Shown here: one piece after another, positions 48,201 to 60,304 of the stretch
How the letters are laid out: each line of letters begins with the position of its first letter
Numbering within the stretch: the first letter of the stretch is position 1
Assembly: GCA_905183005.1 (NCBI GenBank)
Contig: CAJJDO010000040.1
Coordinates: forward strand, 282,385-346,384
Direction of reading: 5' to 3'
Length of the DNA stretch: 64,000 nucleotides
DNA from: Paramecium pentaurelia
Taxonomy: Eukaryota > Ciliophora > Oligohymenophorea > Peniculida > Parameciidae
Made by a program: the position numbers and the translations under genes
The notes under the pieces: generated by a model
Told to the model about the DNA's origin: nothing
Database searches by the model: none
What the model saw: the letters and a program-made list of their open reading frames with translations, nothing else

Positions 48201-50877
48201 TAATTTACATTATCATTATCAAAACTATCAAATGTAACATCCTCTTATTAGAGTACTTAATCATTATTATTGATCACAACCTCAGATGATAAATTAGAAA
48301 TATCTTAATCTTAATTTTATTAATCAATTTATTCTGTTTATACTTAATCAACTTATTGATTATCAATAACTGATTATTATTCTTCTGAGTTTTATAATGA
48401 TTCATTTTTTGGTTCTATGATTTGAACCTCATCAGTAGTCAACTTAATTTCTTATGAATTTTCATTATTTATCAATTCTTCAGTTACTAATTTCACATCT
48501 TCGATCTATTCTTATTAATTATTTTCTAGTTGTTATTAAGATTATTCATTAGATTATTACTAATCATCAAGAGTTATAGTTTCAGATTATAAATTTTGTT
48601 ATTCAGATTCAATATCTAATGTGATATCTTCTAATTAATTAGATGCATCTTCAGTTGTTTACTGTTAGGTCAATTAATCAACATTTGAAGAATCTTCTAA
48701 TTTAATATCTTCTAATTAATTATTATTAGAATCAAGATTATCATCAATATTGTCTAGATTAATATCTTCAGCAATTAATTTCTAATCAATATTTGATTAT
48801 GATTCTTAATCATCCAATTTAAATATTTCTATTGATTCTTATTATTTGAATTATGTTTAATTAGGTTAATCTTCACTCACAATTTCAATTGATTTATGAG
48901 TTTAATTTACTTCATTAGAGGAATCCTTAATAATTTCAATAGATTAATGGTGCCNTTATAACTATTCTGTATTATCTTATTATATTTATTCTGTGTTATC
49001 TTATTATAACTATTCTGTATTATCTAATACTATTTATTCTGTATTATCTTATTATGTTTATTCTGTATTATCTTATACTATTTATTCTGTATTATCCTCT
49101 TATATCTATTCTGAATTATCCTCTTATACTTATTAATCTGTACTTATGTCATCCAAATTTGCTTCTGAAATCTTCACATTTTCAATTTTAACTTCATCTG
49201 CATGAACAACAACATCGTCAGTTGATGTAGTGTCCTCAATTGGTTAAACTTCTTATTAAGTAGATAATTAATCATTTTGGATGTCTATAGCATCCTATTA
49301 TTGAGGAATATCTTCAGCATTAATTGAAGAAATAGTAGTATCATCTAATTTTATATCTTCAGTTTAGATTTCTTATTGTGATTCCTCCTATTAATTTACA
49401 TTATCATTATCAAAACTATCAAATGTAACATCCTCTTATTAGAGTACTTAATCATTATTATTGATCACAACCTCAGATGATAAATTAGAAATATCTTAAT
49501 CTTAATTTTATTAATCAATTTATTCTGTTTATACTTAATCAACTTATTGATTATCAATAACTGATTATTATTCTTCTGAGTTTTATAATGATTCATTTTT
49601 TGGTTCTATGATTTGAACCTCATCAGTAGTCAACTTAATTTCTTATGAATTTTCATTATTTATCAATTCTTCAGTTACTAATTTCACATCTTCGATCTAT
49701 TCTTATTAATTATTTTCTAGTTGTTATTAAGATTATTCATTAGATTATTACTAATCATCAAGAGTTATAGTTTCAGATTATAAATTTTGTTATTCAGATT
49801 CAATATCTAATGTGATATCTTCTAATTAATTAGATGCATCTTCAGTTGTTTACTGTTAGGTCAATTAATCAACATTTGAAGAATCTTCTAATTTAATATC
49901 TTCTAATTAATTATTATTAGAATCAAGATTATCATCAATATTGTCTAGATTAATATCTTCAGCAATTAATTTCTAATCAATATTTGATTATGATTCTTAA
50001 TCATCCAATTTAAATATTTCTATTGATTCTTATTATTTGAATTATGTTTAATTAGGTTAATCTTCACTCACAATTTCAATTGATTTATGAGTTTAATTTA
50101 CTTCATTAGAGGAATCCTTAATAATTTCAATAGATTAATGGTGCCAAATTTCAAAAGATTTATGTTAATCTAAATGTGTTATTTCAAGGGATTGCTGAGC
50201 TTATACTAAGCTCCTAAGATGAATTAATTATAAAAGAGTTACATGGCATTCTATTTTTTAAATGAATGAAATTCAGCAACTTCTTGTTCTTGGTAATTCT
50301 AATATCCAATCAATTCGATAGGTTGTTCCTCATTTGTTATAATTATACACATGTTCAATTATCCATCATTATCAACAATGAGATTACCATCAAGTAAATC
50401 TTTGCCAATGAAATCAATGAATACCAATATTGAAATTATTTGCATGAGTATTAGTAGCTAAAACACCAATAAATGTTGGTCTCTAGATAATTAGAGGAAA
50501 TTGAATCTCATTTCCAACATCAATGCGGTTAAAACATTCAATTTGATAGTTCTCATCATTTTCTATGGCTAAATAGGCAAATTCTGCCTCAATCTCATTT
50601 GATGCCATCATTTGTAATGAAAATCCTTATTTTATATAGATACTCATGTACCTTCTTGATTTATATTGTGAATTTCTGCAAATATATCTCCATGACCATT
50701 AAGAAGTGCAATGGCCACTTAAGGGATCTGCTAAAAAGGTTATGAAAAGAATATTTCCTTAAATTTATCAAATGAATTACTTTTGTTTGTATTTGTCCTC
50801 CCTTTTCATTTTGAATCAAAACTGTTCCATAATTCAGACTGTGGACAATCACCATAAAGGTGATTAATAGTAAGCAT
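43915..50877 (-). CDS. Giant acidic Gln-rich protein with H-type-lectin-like N-terminus
   Basis: ATG at 50877, TGA at 43915; introns of 21-29 nt sit in the N-terminal part and one near the C-terminus. The N-terminal ~100 residues (EIFFSQPFQQIPQVAIALLN, then FAEIHNINQEGFSLQMMA) fit the H-type lectin pattern of a Pro-bounded strand followed by a G-F-x-L strand. After a 29-nt intron the protein becomes an enormous Asp/Glu/Gln/Asn-rich chain with SIEI-type repeats, a DNTEQ tandem repeat, an 82-codon Gln tract, and a more basic Lys/Glu-rich C-terminus (KKALGLKGGVEVVDNNGKKQ; FLQVKANLRRRQQ). An exact in-frame 397-codon duplication around the N at 48955 is an assembly artefact, so true length is about 1.2 kb less. 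The lectin call is tentative. Confidence 0.7.
45116..45361 (-). repeat. 82-codon poly-glutamine tract written almost wholly in TAA/TAG
   Basis: Read in the frame of the surrounding gene (DYDYGDNFEIQQPAKNDAEQ before, DSISSKKHK after), nearly every codon is TAA or TAG, with a few CAA and single Ser, Leu and Asp interruptions. In other frames the same DNA gives false poly-Asn (minus strand) or poly-Leu (plus strand). Confidence 0.9.
47694..47946 (-). repeat. 24-bp tandem repeats encoding D-N-T-E-Q-x-x-Q
   Basis: About ten to eleven imperfect copies of a 24-base unit (minus strand GATAATACAGAATAA plus nine variable bases) lie inside the giant acidic gene. The five-residue core DNTEQ is constant (one DNSEQ) while the other three residues vary among I, L, V, T and Q. 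Most of the array is repeated at 48956-49140 by the assembly duplication. Confidence 0.85.
47765..50145. repeat. Exact 1190-bp direct duplication around a single N (assembly artefact)
   Basis: Bases 47765-48954 recur as 48956-50145; 48955 is N. The offset is 1191 bp, a multiple of three, so the frame of the giant gene stays open across it and an automatic annotation would hide the artefact. Confidence 0.9.
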
Positions 50878-50901
50878 TATTTGACCATTTTTTATTATAA
50901 T

Positions 50902-50911
50902 AAAAACGGAT
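50902..50911 (-). promoter_or_regulatory. Candidate element AAAAACGGAT upstream of the lectin/poly-Gln gene
   Basis: Same core and same orientation as the elements upstream of the TMP genes; 24 bp before the ATG at 50877, inside the 79-bp divergent spacer shared with the gene at 50957. Confidence 0.45.
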
Positions 50912-50956
50912 TGTATTTAATTTACTCTCAATTTACTTATTAATTTATTTAACTGA

Positions 50957-52234
50957 ATGGCAGAATAAGGGAGATATAGTAAATTAAGTGAAGAGGAAGC
51001 TGCAGCTCAATTTGAATTAAGGTACACATCCAAATTTACTTAAGAAAATAATAATTATTAGGTAATTTGTAAGAACAATACCAAAATGCAAATAGTTAAA
51101 AAAATAAAAAGCAATCCAAATCATAATAACATTAGTCTAACCAATAAGAATTCATTGTCTTTAATCCTAATAAAAAACAATTATCTAAACCATCTAAAAA
51201 GCTATCCACAAAATTAGAATTTCATAAAGAAGAATCACCTTTAAAAAATCCAACTCCTCCTCCAGAATAGGAGATTGAATATGAAGTTTAATAACCTGTG
51301 AATCCAATTCCTCCTGAATAATCTCCTTTAATTGATAAACCATAAAAGCCAAGCATCAAAAAAATGCTACTTAGAGATATTGGTAATTTGGATCTTGAAA
51401 TTTAAAGATTAACAAGAGAAACCAAAGAGTTTAAAAATGAAAAATCTTTAAATAAATCCCAAATATCTTAACAGTCAAAAATTCTTAAAGAATCTCTTAC
51501 TAAACCAAATTCAAGACCTAGTTCATTATAGCATTAATAATCAAAACCATACTATGAATTAAGATAAAGACCTTCAAGTAAAGAATCGCGTATTTCTGAT
51601 GCCTCTTATACTAAAAAAGCTGAATGTTTTAAAGGAGTTATAAGAAGTTCAAGTCTAAAAAAATTACCTTAACCTTCAAAAACACATTCTAATTTTTTAT
51701 AGTTGAGAAGTGCATCTGAAAAGAAAATCAATTAATCAATCAATAAGATAAATACTATAGAATCTGAAAATAAAGAAATTTCCAATAAGAATGTTTAAAG
51801 TGAAAGAAAAATACCAAAACCTATTATTTAAATTAATAGAAGTTAATCTAAATAAGACACTCCTACATATGAAAAGAAATCTAGTACTCCTGTTAAATCT
51901 ATATTGAAGGTATAATTTAATTCGATCCCTTTGGAATGCAATTCAACTAAAAACAATAGTGCTTCCTATGTAAACTTTTCATTTAAATTAGTTTCATTAG
52001 CATAAAGAATCATACAATAGTTAAATAAGTTTTTCAAAGAATAAATGTGTCGAAGCCCAGATTGAAGAAGCAGTATAATTATACAACAATCTTAAATCTT
52101 TGATGCAAAATAAAACAAGTGTATTATAAGTTAGAAAAGATGGAAATCTTATTCCCAGAAAAACTGCAGACTTTTTTGTATAATTTTTATTTATCTAGTA
52201 CCATAAAGAAATGTAGAAACCCACTTTATACTGA
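50957..52234 (+). CDS. Ser/Lys/Gln-rich unknown protein
   Basis: ATG 50957, TGA 52232-52234; introns of 23 and 22 nt, and probably one of 21 nt near the 3' end. About 400 residues, basic and disordered (SQPSKSQQHQSNQQEF-like composition; NPTPPPEQEIEYEVQQPVNP; SKESRISDASYTKKAECFKG). It ends in a helical stretch (VEAQIEEAVQLYNNLKSLMQ) followed by VRKDGNLIPRKTADFF. No domain recognised. Confidence 0.75.
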
Positions 52235-53170
52235 ACTTAAAATTTTGATAATATTAATTATATATTCATTATTTCTATCCAATTACTTCTAGAACTCCTT
52301 TTAAATTTTTGTTTTTTATAATTTTATCAAAGTCAATCTAAATTATTTCTTTAAAACTATCTTATATTATCTAAATTTATTTATATTAATTATTTTTCAG
52401 ATATCTTATATTTTTACTTATTAATATAAATCGATTGTATAAAAAGTTCATTAAATATAAAGATGAAACATAAAAAATACTCTTGTTGTGCTAAACTAAA
52501 TTGTAAAATGAATAATTTCTTAAAAATATTTGAGATATTGCAACCAAAACATTTGAATTTTTATTAGTTTATTCTTCTTTTGTAATCATAAGAATATTAA
52601 ATGTTAGTAAAGATTTCTTTTATTTTGATATCCTTTTGAAATAAAATTATATTTTAATCTGTATTATATATAAATTTATTATTAATAATTTCAAAATCTT
52701 CTTGAATAAATAATTTATTTATAAAAACTATTTATTTTTAAATTATTGCAACTCTTTATCAATGAATCAAATATTCTTTGAACTCTAAATCAATTATATA
52801 TTAAATTATTAAGATTGCAAATAAATTTTAGTTGAATCAGTTTATAATATTTTTATATAATTGTTATAATTATGATAATTAGATTATAATAAGAGAATCT
52901 AATTAGTTTATATCATAAAAATTTGAACTTTATCTATTATTAAATTGATTATCAGGCATCTCATAAGAAATAATCTAAAATAATTAAAAGATTAAAAATT
53001 CATTCTATATTTTATACTTTAACATAATCATAAGTTATAAACTTTAAATCTATGAAATCTATTTAGTATTTCTATAAAACATATGCTAAAAGAGTTAGAA
53101 ATAACAAAAAAAAAATTATTTATAAAACTGATTCCTTATATTATCTTAAAACATAATATATGTTATAATT
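52235..53170. other. AT-rich intergenic region
   Basis: About 930 bp with only short frames. The distal part (from 52915) is included in the artefactual duplication. Confidence 0.4.
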
Positions 53171-53565
53171 TCAAATTTTTAATGATTTCATTGCTTCTTA
53201 CAATTAAGTCTCTTTCTCTTTTCCTTTTGTAACTAAATGTTATCTAACTTTTTCATATTCATCAATTTCTCTTTCATGAGATTTGATATTTTCATTGACT
53301 TCGTTCACAATATCAGCTTTTGGTTTCAAAATAAAACTATGAACATTTATAAAATCTGATACCATCTTCCAATAGGTTGAAATGTCTTCTATTGATCAAT
53401 ACTACTCAATTCTTTTAAAGTAATGTTACATTTTTGTATGTTTCTTTTCAGTGTATTTATTGATGCTTCATATTATCTAACTTTGGCTAATGTGCCTAAG
53501 ACATCTTTTTCTAAATCCATAGCTTATTAGATTTGATTCTCTTTCTCTTTACTAATTTACTACAT
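53171..53565 (-). CDS. PFDN1: Prefoldin subunit 1 (beta-type)
   Basis: ATG at 53565, one 26-nt intron, TGA at 53171; about 122 residues, the usual length. Two long helices with heptad pattern (LGTLAKVRQYEASINTLKRN; NENIKSHEREIDEYEKVRQH) flank the family's beta-hairpin (KTFQPIGRCFILKPKADIV), the arrangement of beta-class prefoldins. Prefoldin hands nascent actin and tubulin to the CCT chaperonin in the cytosol. An identical copy lies at 54310-54704 because of the duplication. Confidence 0.9.
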
Positions 53566-54309
53566 ATTAAATTAATTTTATTTTATTCATTTTTAATTAT
53601 TTTCTAGAGATTGAAAATGAATTTATCAATTATTATATTCTAAAAAACAATAGAAAATAGTATTAAAATAATGCTGATAAAATTATTTAAGTTCAATTGA
53701 ATCTTAATTCACTCTCTAATTTATATAACAACAATAACTTTTAATTTAATTATAAATTAATTACTATAAGATATATTGTTAATCCTTATTTATATAAATT
53801 TAATGAATGCATAAAATACATTTCAATGATAAGACAATAATTATTATGATATATCAATAATTTTATAATCTTAAATTCATAAAAATAAGATAATTCCAAT
53901 ATTTTAATGTAGAAGAGCAATTCAATAAAGATTGATGTCAAAAATGAATAACTTATGGAAAGTATTGTATATTAATTTATAATAATGTAATTTACTATTA
54001 ACAAATATGAATTTTCTAATTTTAATTATGAATGGTTTATAATAACTTTAGTNATAAAAATTTGAACTTTATCTATTATTAAATTGATTATCAGGCATCT
54101 CATAAGAAATAATCTAAAATAATTAAAAGATTAAAAATTCATTCTATATTTTATACTTTAACATAATCATAAGTTATAAACTTTAAATCTATGAAATCTA
54201 TTTAGTATTTCTATAAAACATATGCTAAAAGAGTTAGAAATAACAAAAAAAAAATTATTTATAAAACTGATTCCTTATATTATCTTAAAACATAATATAT
54301 GTTATAATT
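53566..54309. other. AT-rich spacer including the N at 54053
   Basis: No supported frame. It is an intergenic spacer to 54052, then the duplicate of the sequence upstream of the prefoldin 3' end. Confidence 0.4.
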
Positions 54310-54704
54310 TCAAATTTTTAATGATTTCATTGCTTCTTACAATTAAGTCTCTTTCTCTTTTCCTTTTGTAACTAAATGTTATCTAACTTTTTCATATTCA
54401 TCAATTTCTCTTTCATGAGATTTGATATTTTCATTGACTTCGTTCACAATATCAGCTTTTGGTTTCAAAATAAAACTATGAACATTTATAAAATCTGATA
54501 CCATCTTCCAATAGGTTGAAATGTCTTCTATTGATCAATACTACTCAATTCTTTTAAAGTAATGTTACATTTTTGTATGTTTCTTTTCAGTGTATTTATT
54601 GATGCTTCATATTATCTAACTTTGGCTAATGTGCCTAAGACATCTTTTTCTAAATCCATAGCTTATTAGATTTGATTCTCTTTCTCTTTACTAATTTACT
54701 ACAT
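54310..54704 (-). CDS. PFDN1: Duplicate prefoldin subunit 1 (assembly copy)
   Basis: Base-for-base identical to 53171-53565, including intron and flanks. It should be counted once; see the duplication entry. Confidence 0.85.
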
Positions 54705-55402
54705 ATTAAATTAATTTTATTTTATTCATTTTTAATTATTTTCTAGAGATTGAAAATGAATTTATCAATTATTATATTCTAAAAAACAATAGAAAATAGT
54801 ATTAAAATAATGCTGATAAAATTATTTAAGTTCAATTGAATCTTAATTCACTCTCTAATTTATATAACAACAATAACTTTTAATTTAATTATAAATTAAT
54901 TACTATAAGATATATTGTTAATCCTTATTTATATAAATTTAATGAATGCATAAAATACATTTCAATGATAAGACAATAATTATTATGATATATCAATAAT
55001 TTTATAATCTTAAATTCATAAAAATAAGATAATTCCAATATTTTAATGTAGAAGAGCAATTCAATAAAGATTGATGTCAAAAATGAATAACTTATGGAAA
55101 GTATTGTATATTAATTTATAATAATGTAATTTACTATTAACAAATATGAATTTTCTAATTTTAATTATGAATGGTTTATAATAACTTTAGTGTTTGTTTA
55201 ATAAACACAAACTATTGATTTAGTGTAATATATAATATGATTTTATCAAGAAATAGTATAAATATCTTATGAGTATTTTGATTATAAAATAATCTATGTA
55301 GAACATTATTGGGTACAATAATCAATATGCATTCAAAATTTGTACCTGTTATTTAAATAGGAATTGTGCATTATACATAATTCAATAAATTATTAGAAAT
55401 TA
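54705..55402. other. AT-rich intergenic region
   Basis: About 700 bp, largely the second copy of the duplicated spacer, followed by about 200 unique bases before the carboxypeptidase start. No motif recognised. Confidence 0.4.
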
Positions 55403-56855
55403 ATGATGAAATGTGTGATTCTTGCTACGTTACTGCTTTCAATCACATGCATAGACTTTGTGGCAGATGAATTTAAATGGCCAGATTGGCCTGTGTATAG
55501 ATTCAAGACTTGGTCAGGATTGATTGAGATTGATGACGATGGAGTTAAGAGGTTCATATAGATTTTTACATTAGAAATTTGCATTACGTATTTGTAGAGA
55601 GTCAAACAGAGGATGCAGAAGTAGCAACATAACCAGTAATACTTTGGCTTAATGGTGGTCCAGGATGTTCATCATTGTTGGGTTTAATGTAAGAAATCGG
55701 TCCATTTGTGATTGATAATGGAGAAACTGAATACAAATAGAATCCATGGTCTTGGAATGTGAATGCTCATTTATTAATATTGGAATCTCCATTCGGAGTT
55801 GGATTCTCTTAGCCAGCCCCTGATAAAAACTATAAATTCACAGATGAGAAGACTGGCAGATTCAATTATGAGGCCATCAGATAATGGTTCGATACATTCA
55901 CATATTATAGAGGTAGAGATTTCTATATTGCTGGAGAATCATATGCAGGTATCAAAGTTAGTAAATGTTAGGAATGTATATTCCTTATACAGCCAAAGCA
56001 TTATTAGAAGGAGAAAAAACAATAGATGCAAAGGAAAAGATTTAATTCAAAGGAGTATTAATTGGAAATGGTGTATTGATAAATAATGAGAAATTTAGAA
56101 GTTAAACTTCATTAAAGTTTTTGGCTAGAAGATCATTTATTGATTATACTAATTAGTTTATTTTGAATCACAATTGTGCTTTATAACCAAATTCAGCAAG
56201 TTGTAGACAAGCTAAGAAATCATTAGATGATGCTATTGCATTGATAAATCCTTATGGAGTTTATTCATATTGTTGGGGTGACAGTACATGGAAATAATAC
56301 AAAGTTGAAAGATAATCCAAACATAGATTTTCATATACTCCTTGGTTAAAATTAAGTGAAGATGATGATGATAGTAGTGCTCCTTGTATTGATTTTGGAC
56401 CTTTAGCTAATAAATTAAACACTGATGAATATAAATAGGCACTTCATGTAGATATGGATACTGTCTGGACAGGATGTAGTGATCCAGTTTATCTTTAATA
56501 TACTAAATCAGAGGGAAGTTATTTAATTTTACCTGAATTATTTTAAGCAGGAATTAAAATACTCCTATATTCTGGTGATCAAGATTTAGCTGTTAGTATG
56601 GTTGAGACCTATGAAAGTATCAAATAGATACCAGGAGTCAAGGAAATCAAAGGTTGGACTCCTTATTTGAATACTCATCCAGGAACATTAAAAGATCAAT
56701 TAGCAGGATGGATTGTAGAATACAATTATTTCAGATTCCAAGTTATCAGAGGTGCTGGACATGTAATAAAATATATATATATATAATAGATGGTCCCATA
56801 AGATTAAAGAGAGAATTCATGGTTTATGCTCGATAATTTTATATAAGGAGTTTGA
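55403..56855 (+). CDS. Serine carboxypeptidase (S10 family), second paralogue
   Basis: ATG 55403, TGA 56853-56855; introns of about 23, 23 and 25 nt. Signal peptide MMKCVILATLLLSITCI. Hallmarks: VILWLNGGPGCSSLLGLMQE, LLILESPFGVGFSQPAPD, nucleophile in GESYAG, Asp in YSGDQDLAV, His in RGAGHMVPQDQ. The layout and all three intron positions and phases match the gene at 11136, so they are old duplicates; amino-acid sequence has diverged widely elsewhere. The predicted role is peptide degradation in lysosomes or phagosomes. Confidence 0.95.
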
Positions 56856-57985
56856 CAAACATAATATATATATAAATGTTATTCATTTAATTATTATTAT
56901 TTGACTATTAGTATTAATCATAAATATGCAATAATTTCCAGTAATATTATTGAAATAATTTATCCAAACTTTACCTTTAAGTGACTTGTGATATAAATAT
57001 GGATTGGCTATTCAATCATAATTCAATTAAGATTATACTAAAAATAAATTTATGGAAGAGTGGCATCTTCAGAATATTGAAATCAACTCAATAGTATTTG
57101 TACTTCCTTAACATTATAATGTTTTAAACTATTATTTAGCTAGCTAATTCAAATAAAGATTGTATGTTGAAATATTCCTTATCCATTTCATCCATCTGTT
57201 TAATATTAAGATTTAAATTAAAAGTATGGGTTTTTGTCAATTAATGAATTAATCAAAGATCTTTTAGAATGTAGAAATAAATAGTCACTATGTAAAAATT
57301 TTTAAATTTAAGATATTGAAGAGCATTCTTATCTAATTTGTAAAGTGCTGTAGCCATCGCTATTTTGATGGACTTCAAATCATCCATGTCATTATAAGAA
57401 TTAGTTATTAGTTTATCTTATTATGGTGACATTAGATTTATATTGAGAGGTGAAAATCAGAACAAGTTTTCAATATTCTTAAAGGAAATTATAAAAACAT
57501 TACTGATCTCAACCTTTACAATCTAGGAGAACTCAATAGTGTAATTAAAATCTAAAAAGATGGAGAGATTCTTAATTGAAAACATTTAAGTGTTAATATA
57601 GAACTTAGAAATTGAGCAATCTTTTAAATGATAATTAATTTTATACTAAATATAAATTATTGTTTCGTTGAATATTTTATAAAAAGTAAGACCATTTAAT
57701 TTTAATGAAATAATTAAGCTTCACTTAAATAAAATTTGTTAAATTCTAAAGGAAGTTATAAATCCTCAATATATCATTACTTTTAATTCAAACTGGTAAA
57801 TCAACAATTATGAAATAAATACAAATAATTTTTATAATCATATGAATGGTCTTGTATTAACAAATTGTAATTATATGTATTTATGAAATAATCAGATACA
57901 ATTAGTATTAATAATACTAATTTATTATCAGATTAATTTAATATATTAAGATATATCATTAAATAAAATTAGTATAAAATGTAAA
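56856..57985. other. AT-rich region, possibly with a decayed or small gene
   Basis: About 1.1 kb. One plus-strand frame (ATG 57368 to TGA 57629-57631, 87 codons; MDFKSSMSLQELVISLSYYG) looks moderately protein-like but has no upstream exon that I can join. Otherwise A/T runs only. Confidence 0.3.
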
Positions 57986-58706
57986 TTCAATGAGCTCTTT
58001 CTCTTAATTTCCATTAATGCATATATGAATTTAATTTAATATTAAAGTCACTTAGTCTATCTCTTTGATTTTGCTACATTGTTTGACTTAATATTTATTT
58101 ATTAATTGAATTAATTCCATTTTAGTTGATAATGTTTCCATCATAACCAACAGAACTATGTCTAGATTTTTCATTAATATTCATTTCAACTGAACCATTC
58201 TTCCTTTATTATTTTGGTTTAATTTTTTATTCATAATCCTGTAGTTATTTAATGAAACCTGGATTTGGATTTATAAATCTTCTTCTTTATTAAATATGTC
58301 TAAGAGTTTAATTCAAATTCCATTTATATTTTTGCATCATATATGCAGCACAAATTGCAGCAGATCTTGAAATTCCAGCATAACAATGAATCAATATATT
58401 TGTTTTAAGAGAATGATTATCTATAAATTTAATAGCTTGATCAAAATATTTATTTAAAGGGAAATCTTCACAATCATCAGCCATTATCCACTAATTTAGT
58501 TATTATATAGAATTTACCAATTTCTATGCCCCTCTTATCTAAATTGATTAATCTATCACAGAAAGCACTGCACCTATTTAATATTTTGATAAAAGCTCTG
58601 AATTTTAAGCAGCATCTAGATTTCCTAAATATACACCTCCAACTCCATTTAATGGTGCTATTATACAATTCATACTATTTGGCAGACAAGAATTATTAAC
58701 GAACAT
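57986..58706 (-). CDS. Dual-specificity protein phosphatase
   Basis: ATG at 58706, one 27-nt intron, TGA at 57986. The catalytic domain reads IIAPLNGVGGVYLGNLDAAQ, IGAVLSVIDQS, the general-acid loop WIMADDCEDFPL, and the signature HCYAGISRSAAICAAYMMQK (H-C-x-A-G-x-S-R-S with catalytic Cys and Arg). It dephosphorylates phospho-Ser/Thr/Tyr residues, often on MAP kinases. A tail of about 90 polar residues follows. An in-frame ATG at 58736 would overlap the upstream gene, so 58706 is preferred. It is third in a tight row after a CDKL-type kinase and an aspartyl protease. Confidence 0.93.
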
Positions 58707-58732
58707 TTTAATTAAAATATATGTAATTATTT

Positions 58733-60285
58733 TCATTCCTAACTACTTATTTCTTAAATAGTTTAATATTTTCCATATTTTTTCTTTAACTTTAGTAGAA
58801 AGGAGAATAAATAATATAAAAAGATAATTAACACTATCATCACAAAAGCATATAAGGTTTCTGAAAAAGTATTATATTCTAATTATAATCTAAAAAATTA
58901 TTACTTTCTTTTAGATTTAAATCTTTATAAACTCTTCTACCATTATTTTTCTTAAGTGATTATTATTCTAAGAGTATGATATCTTCTTCTGTAAATTAAT
59001 GATTGACTTTATAATTTGAACAATTATTTTCAACAAATAATATCTCTTGAGTTTATTTATTAAATCCAATATCCCAATTTCTCATCCATACTTATCCAAG
59101 AATCATCCTAGATGCTGTTTTAGATAATTAAATTACCACCAGGTATTACTGCAAGAGGAAAACAATATCTATCACTAGTATTAACAGCCAATATAAGATA
59201 ATTAATTGGTTTCCAGTTGAATGTAAAATTATTGTCTAATTCAAACTGATATGTAGGAAAATATGATGCAAAATTAGAGAAATTTTCATGTTTTTCTGGA
59301 ATATATTGATAACAATTTAATCCCTCTAAATATTGCAAATCTGGACAATTCTCATTTTAACAATTAAATTATTGAGTCAATTTTTCACTTAATTTTGGTG
59401 AACCATAAGCCAAAGTCGATCCTGAATCAATAAAAGCTCCTTATCCTAAATTTATTAAGTTGTGATCAGCGATTATTTTATTATCAATCTATCTATTTTT
59501 TGAAGATCATTTTACTTTGATACTATTGACATTTATTTTATAAACATCTGTCTCGTGGTTGTATTTCACTTTATAATACTAACTATTATTTTGGTGTCTA
59601 TTAAAATCGTACTACCCTATTGTCATATAGCCATCTTTCCTTCCAATACATATTGAAAACATTTTCTAAAATTCTTTACCTTTTTCTTTTTCATAGAGAT
59701 CATCAATATAATTTGGAAAGGAGAATTCTGTATTTGTTTTTGGTGATAACCCCATGATTCCATTAGCTTTTTAAGTAAAAAATAAATTTGTTTCTAAAGT
59801 AGTACACCCAATGACACTTAAGACCTATTCTAATTTAACTATTTCATCTGATTAGTTTAAATTTTCAAACTCATCTCCCATAATTAACCAATCCTATAAA
59901 AAATAGCCAGCAAGCCTTGATCCTTCAGCATAGCTAATTTAAAAAGAGCACCTATTGTTTAAACATTTATCACATTATTTTTCACCTATTATTTAATCAC
60001 ATTTAACTTATTTATGAGTTTAAGAATTCTATTAATAAATATGATTTGTTTTACTTTGTAATTATAGAATGAATCAATGTGGGTACCACAACTTTTACAA
60101 TCTACACATGGAAAAGTTGTGATTGAACTTGCTGTATCAAGAATTAATGATTATTTTTATTTATGTTCTCCAACAAATATATTCACATAATAATAACCTT
60201 AATCACTATCGCCATAGATTATAGATGTGTGAATAGGATCATCATAACAAATTGCCAAGGAGAATAAATATAAAATAATTAGCAT
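58733..60285 (-). CDS. Membrane-anchored aspartyl protease (pepsin-like)
   Basis: ATG at 60285 with signal peptide MLIILYLFSLAICYD; TGA at 58733; about five introns. The first catalytic motif reads LILDTASSITTFPCVDCKSC, i.e. DTAS rather than the usual DTGS; the second is normal, GAFIDSGSTLAYG. Other family parts: CSFQISYAEGSRLAGYF, NGIMGLSPKTN, ILGQVWMRNWDIGFN. After the domain comes a single membrane helix, LYAFVMIVLIIFLYYLF, and a short basic tail (KKKYGKYQTIQEISSQE), so it is a type I membrane protease. Such enzymes act in late endosomes or secretory granules; Tetrahymena uses one to mature mucocyst proteins. It starts 19 bp after the kinase stop. Confidence 0.9.
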
Positions 60286-60304
60286 TAATAAATAAATTAA
60301 TTAT

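Larger units (their letters stand above)
52915..55191. repeat. Exact 1138-bp direct duplication around a single N (assembly artefact)
   Basis: Bases 52915-54052 recur as 54054-55191; 54053 is N. The block carries a complete prefoldin gene, giving a false second copy. Confidence 0.9.

Noticed and set aside
54310..54704. Second prefoldin gene as a recent paralogue
   Set aside because: Total identity including intron and flanks, with an N at the junction, fits an assembly overlap better.
57368..57631. Plus-strand 87-codon frame as a gene
   Set aside because: Looks partly protein-like but lacks a supported upstream exon, start context or homology; left as a possibility within the gap entry.
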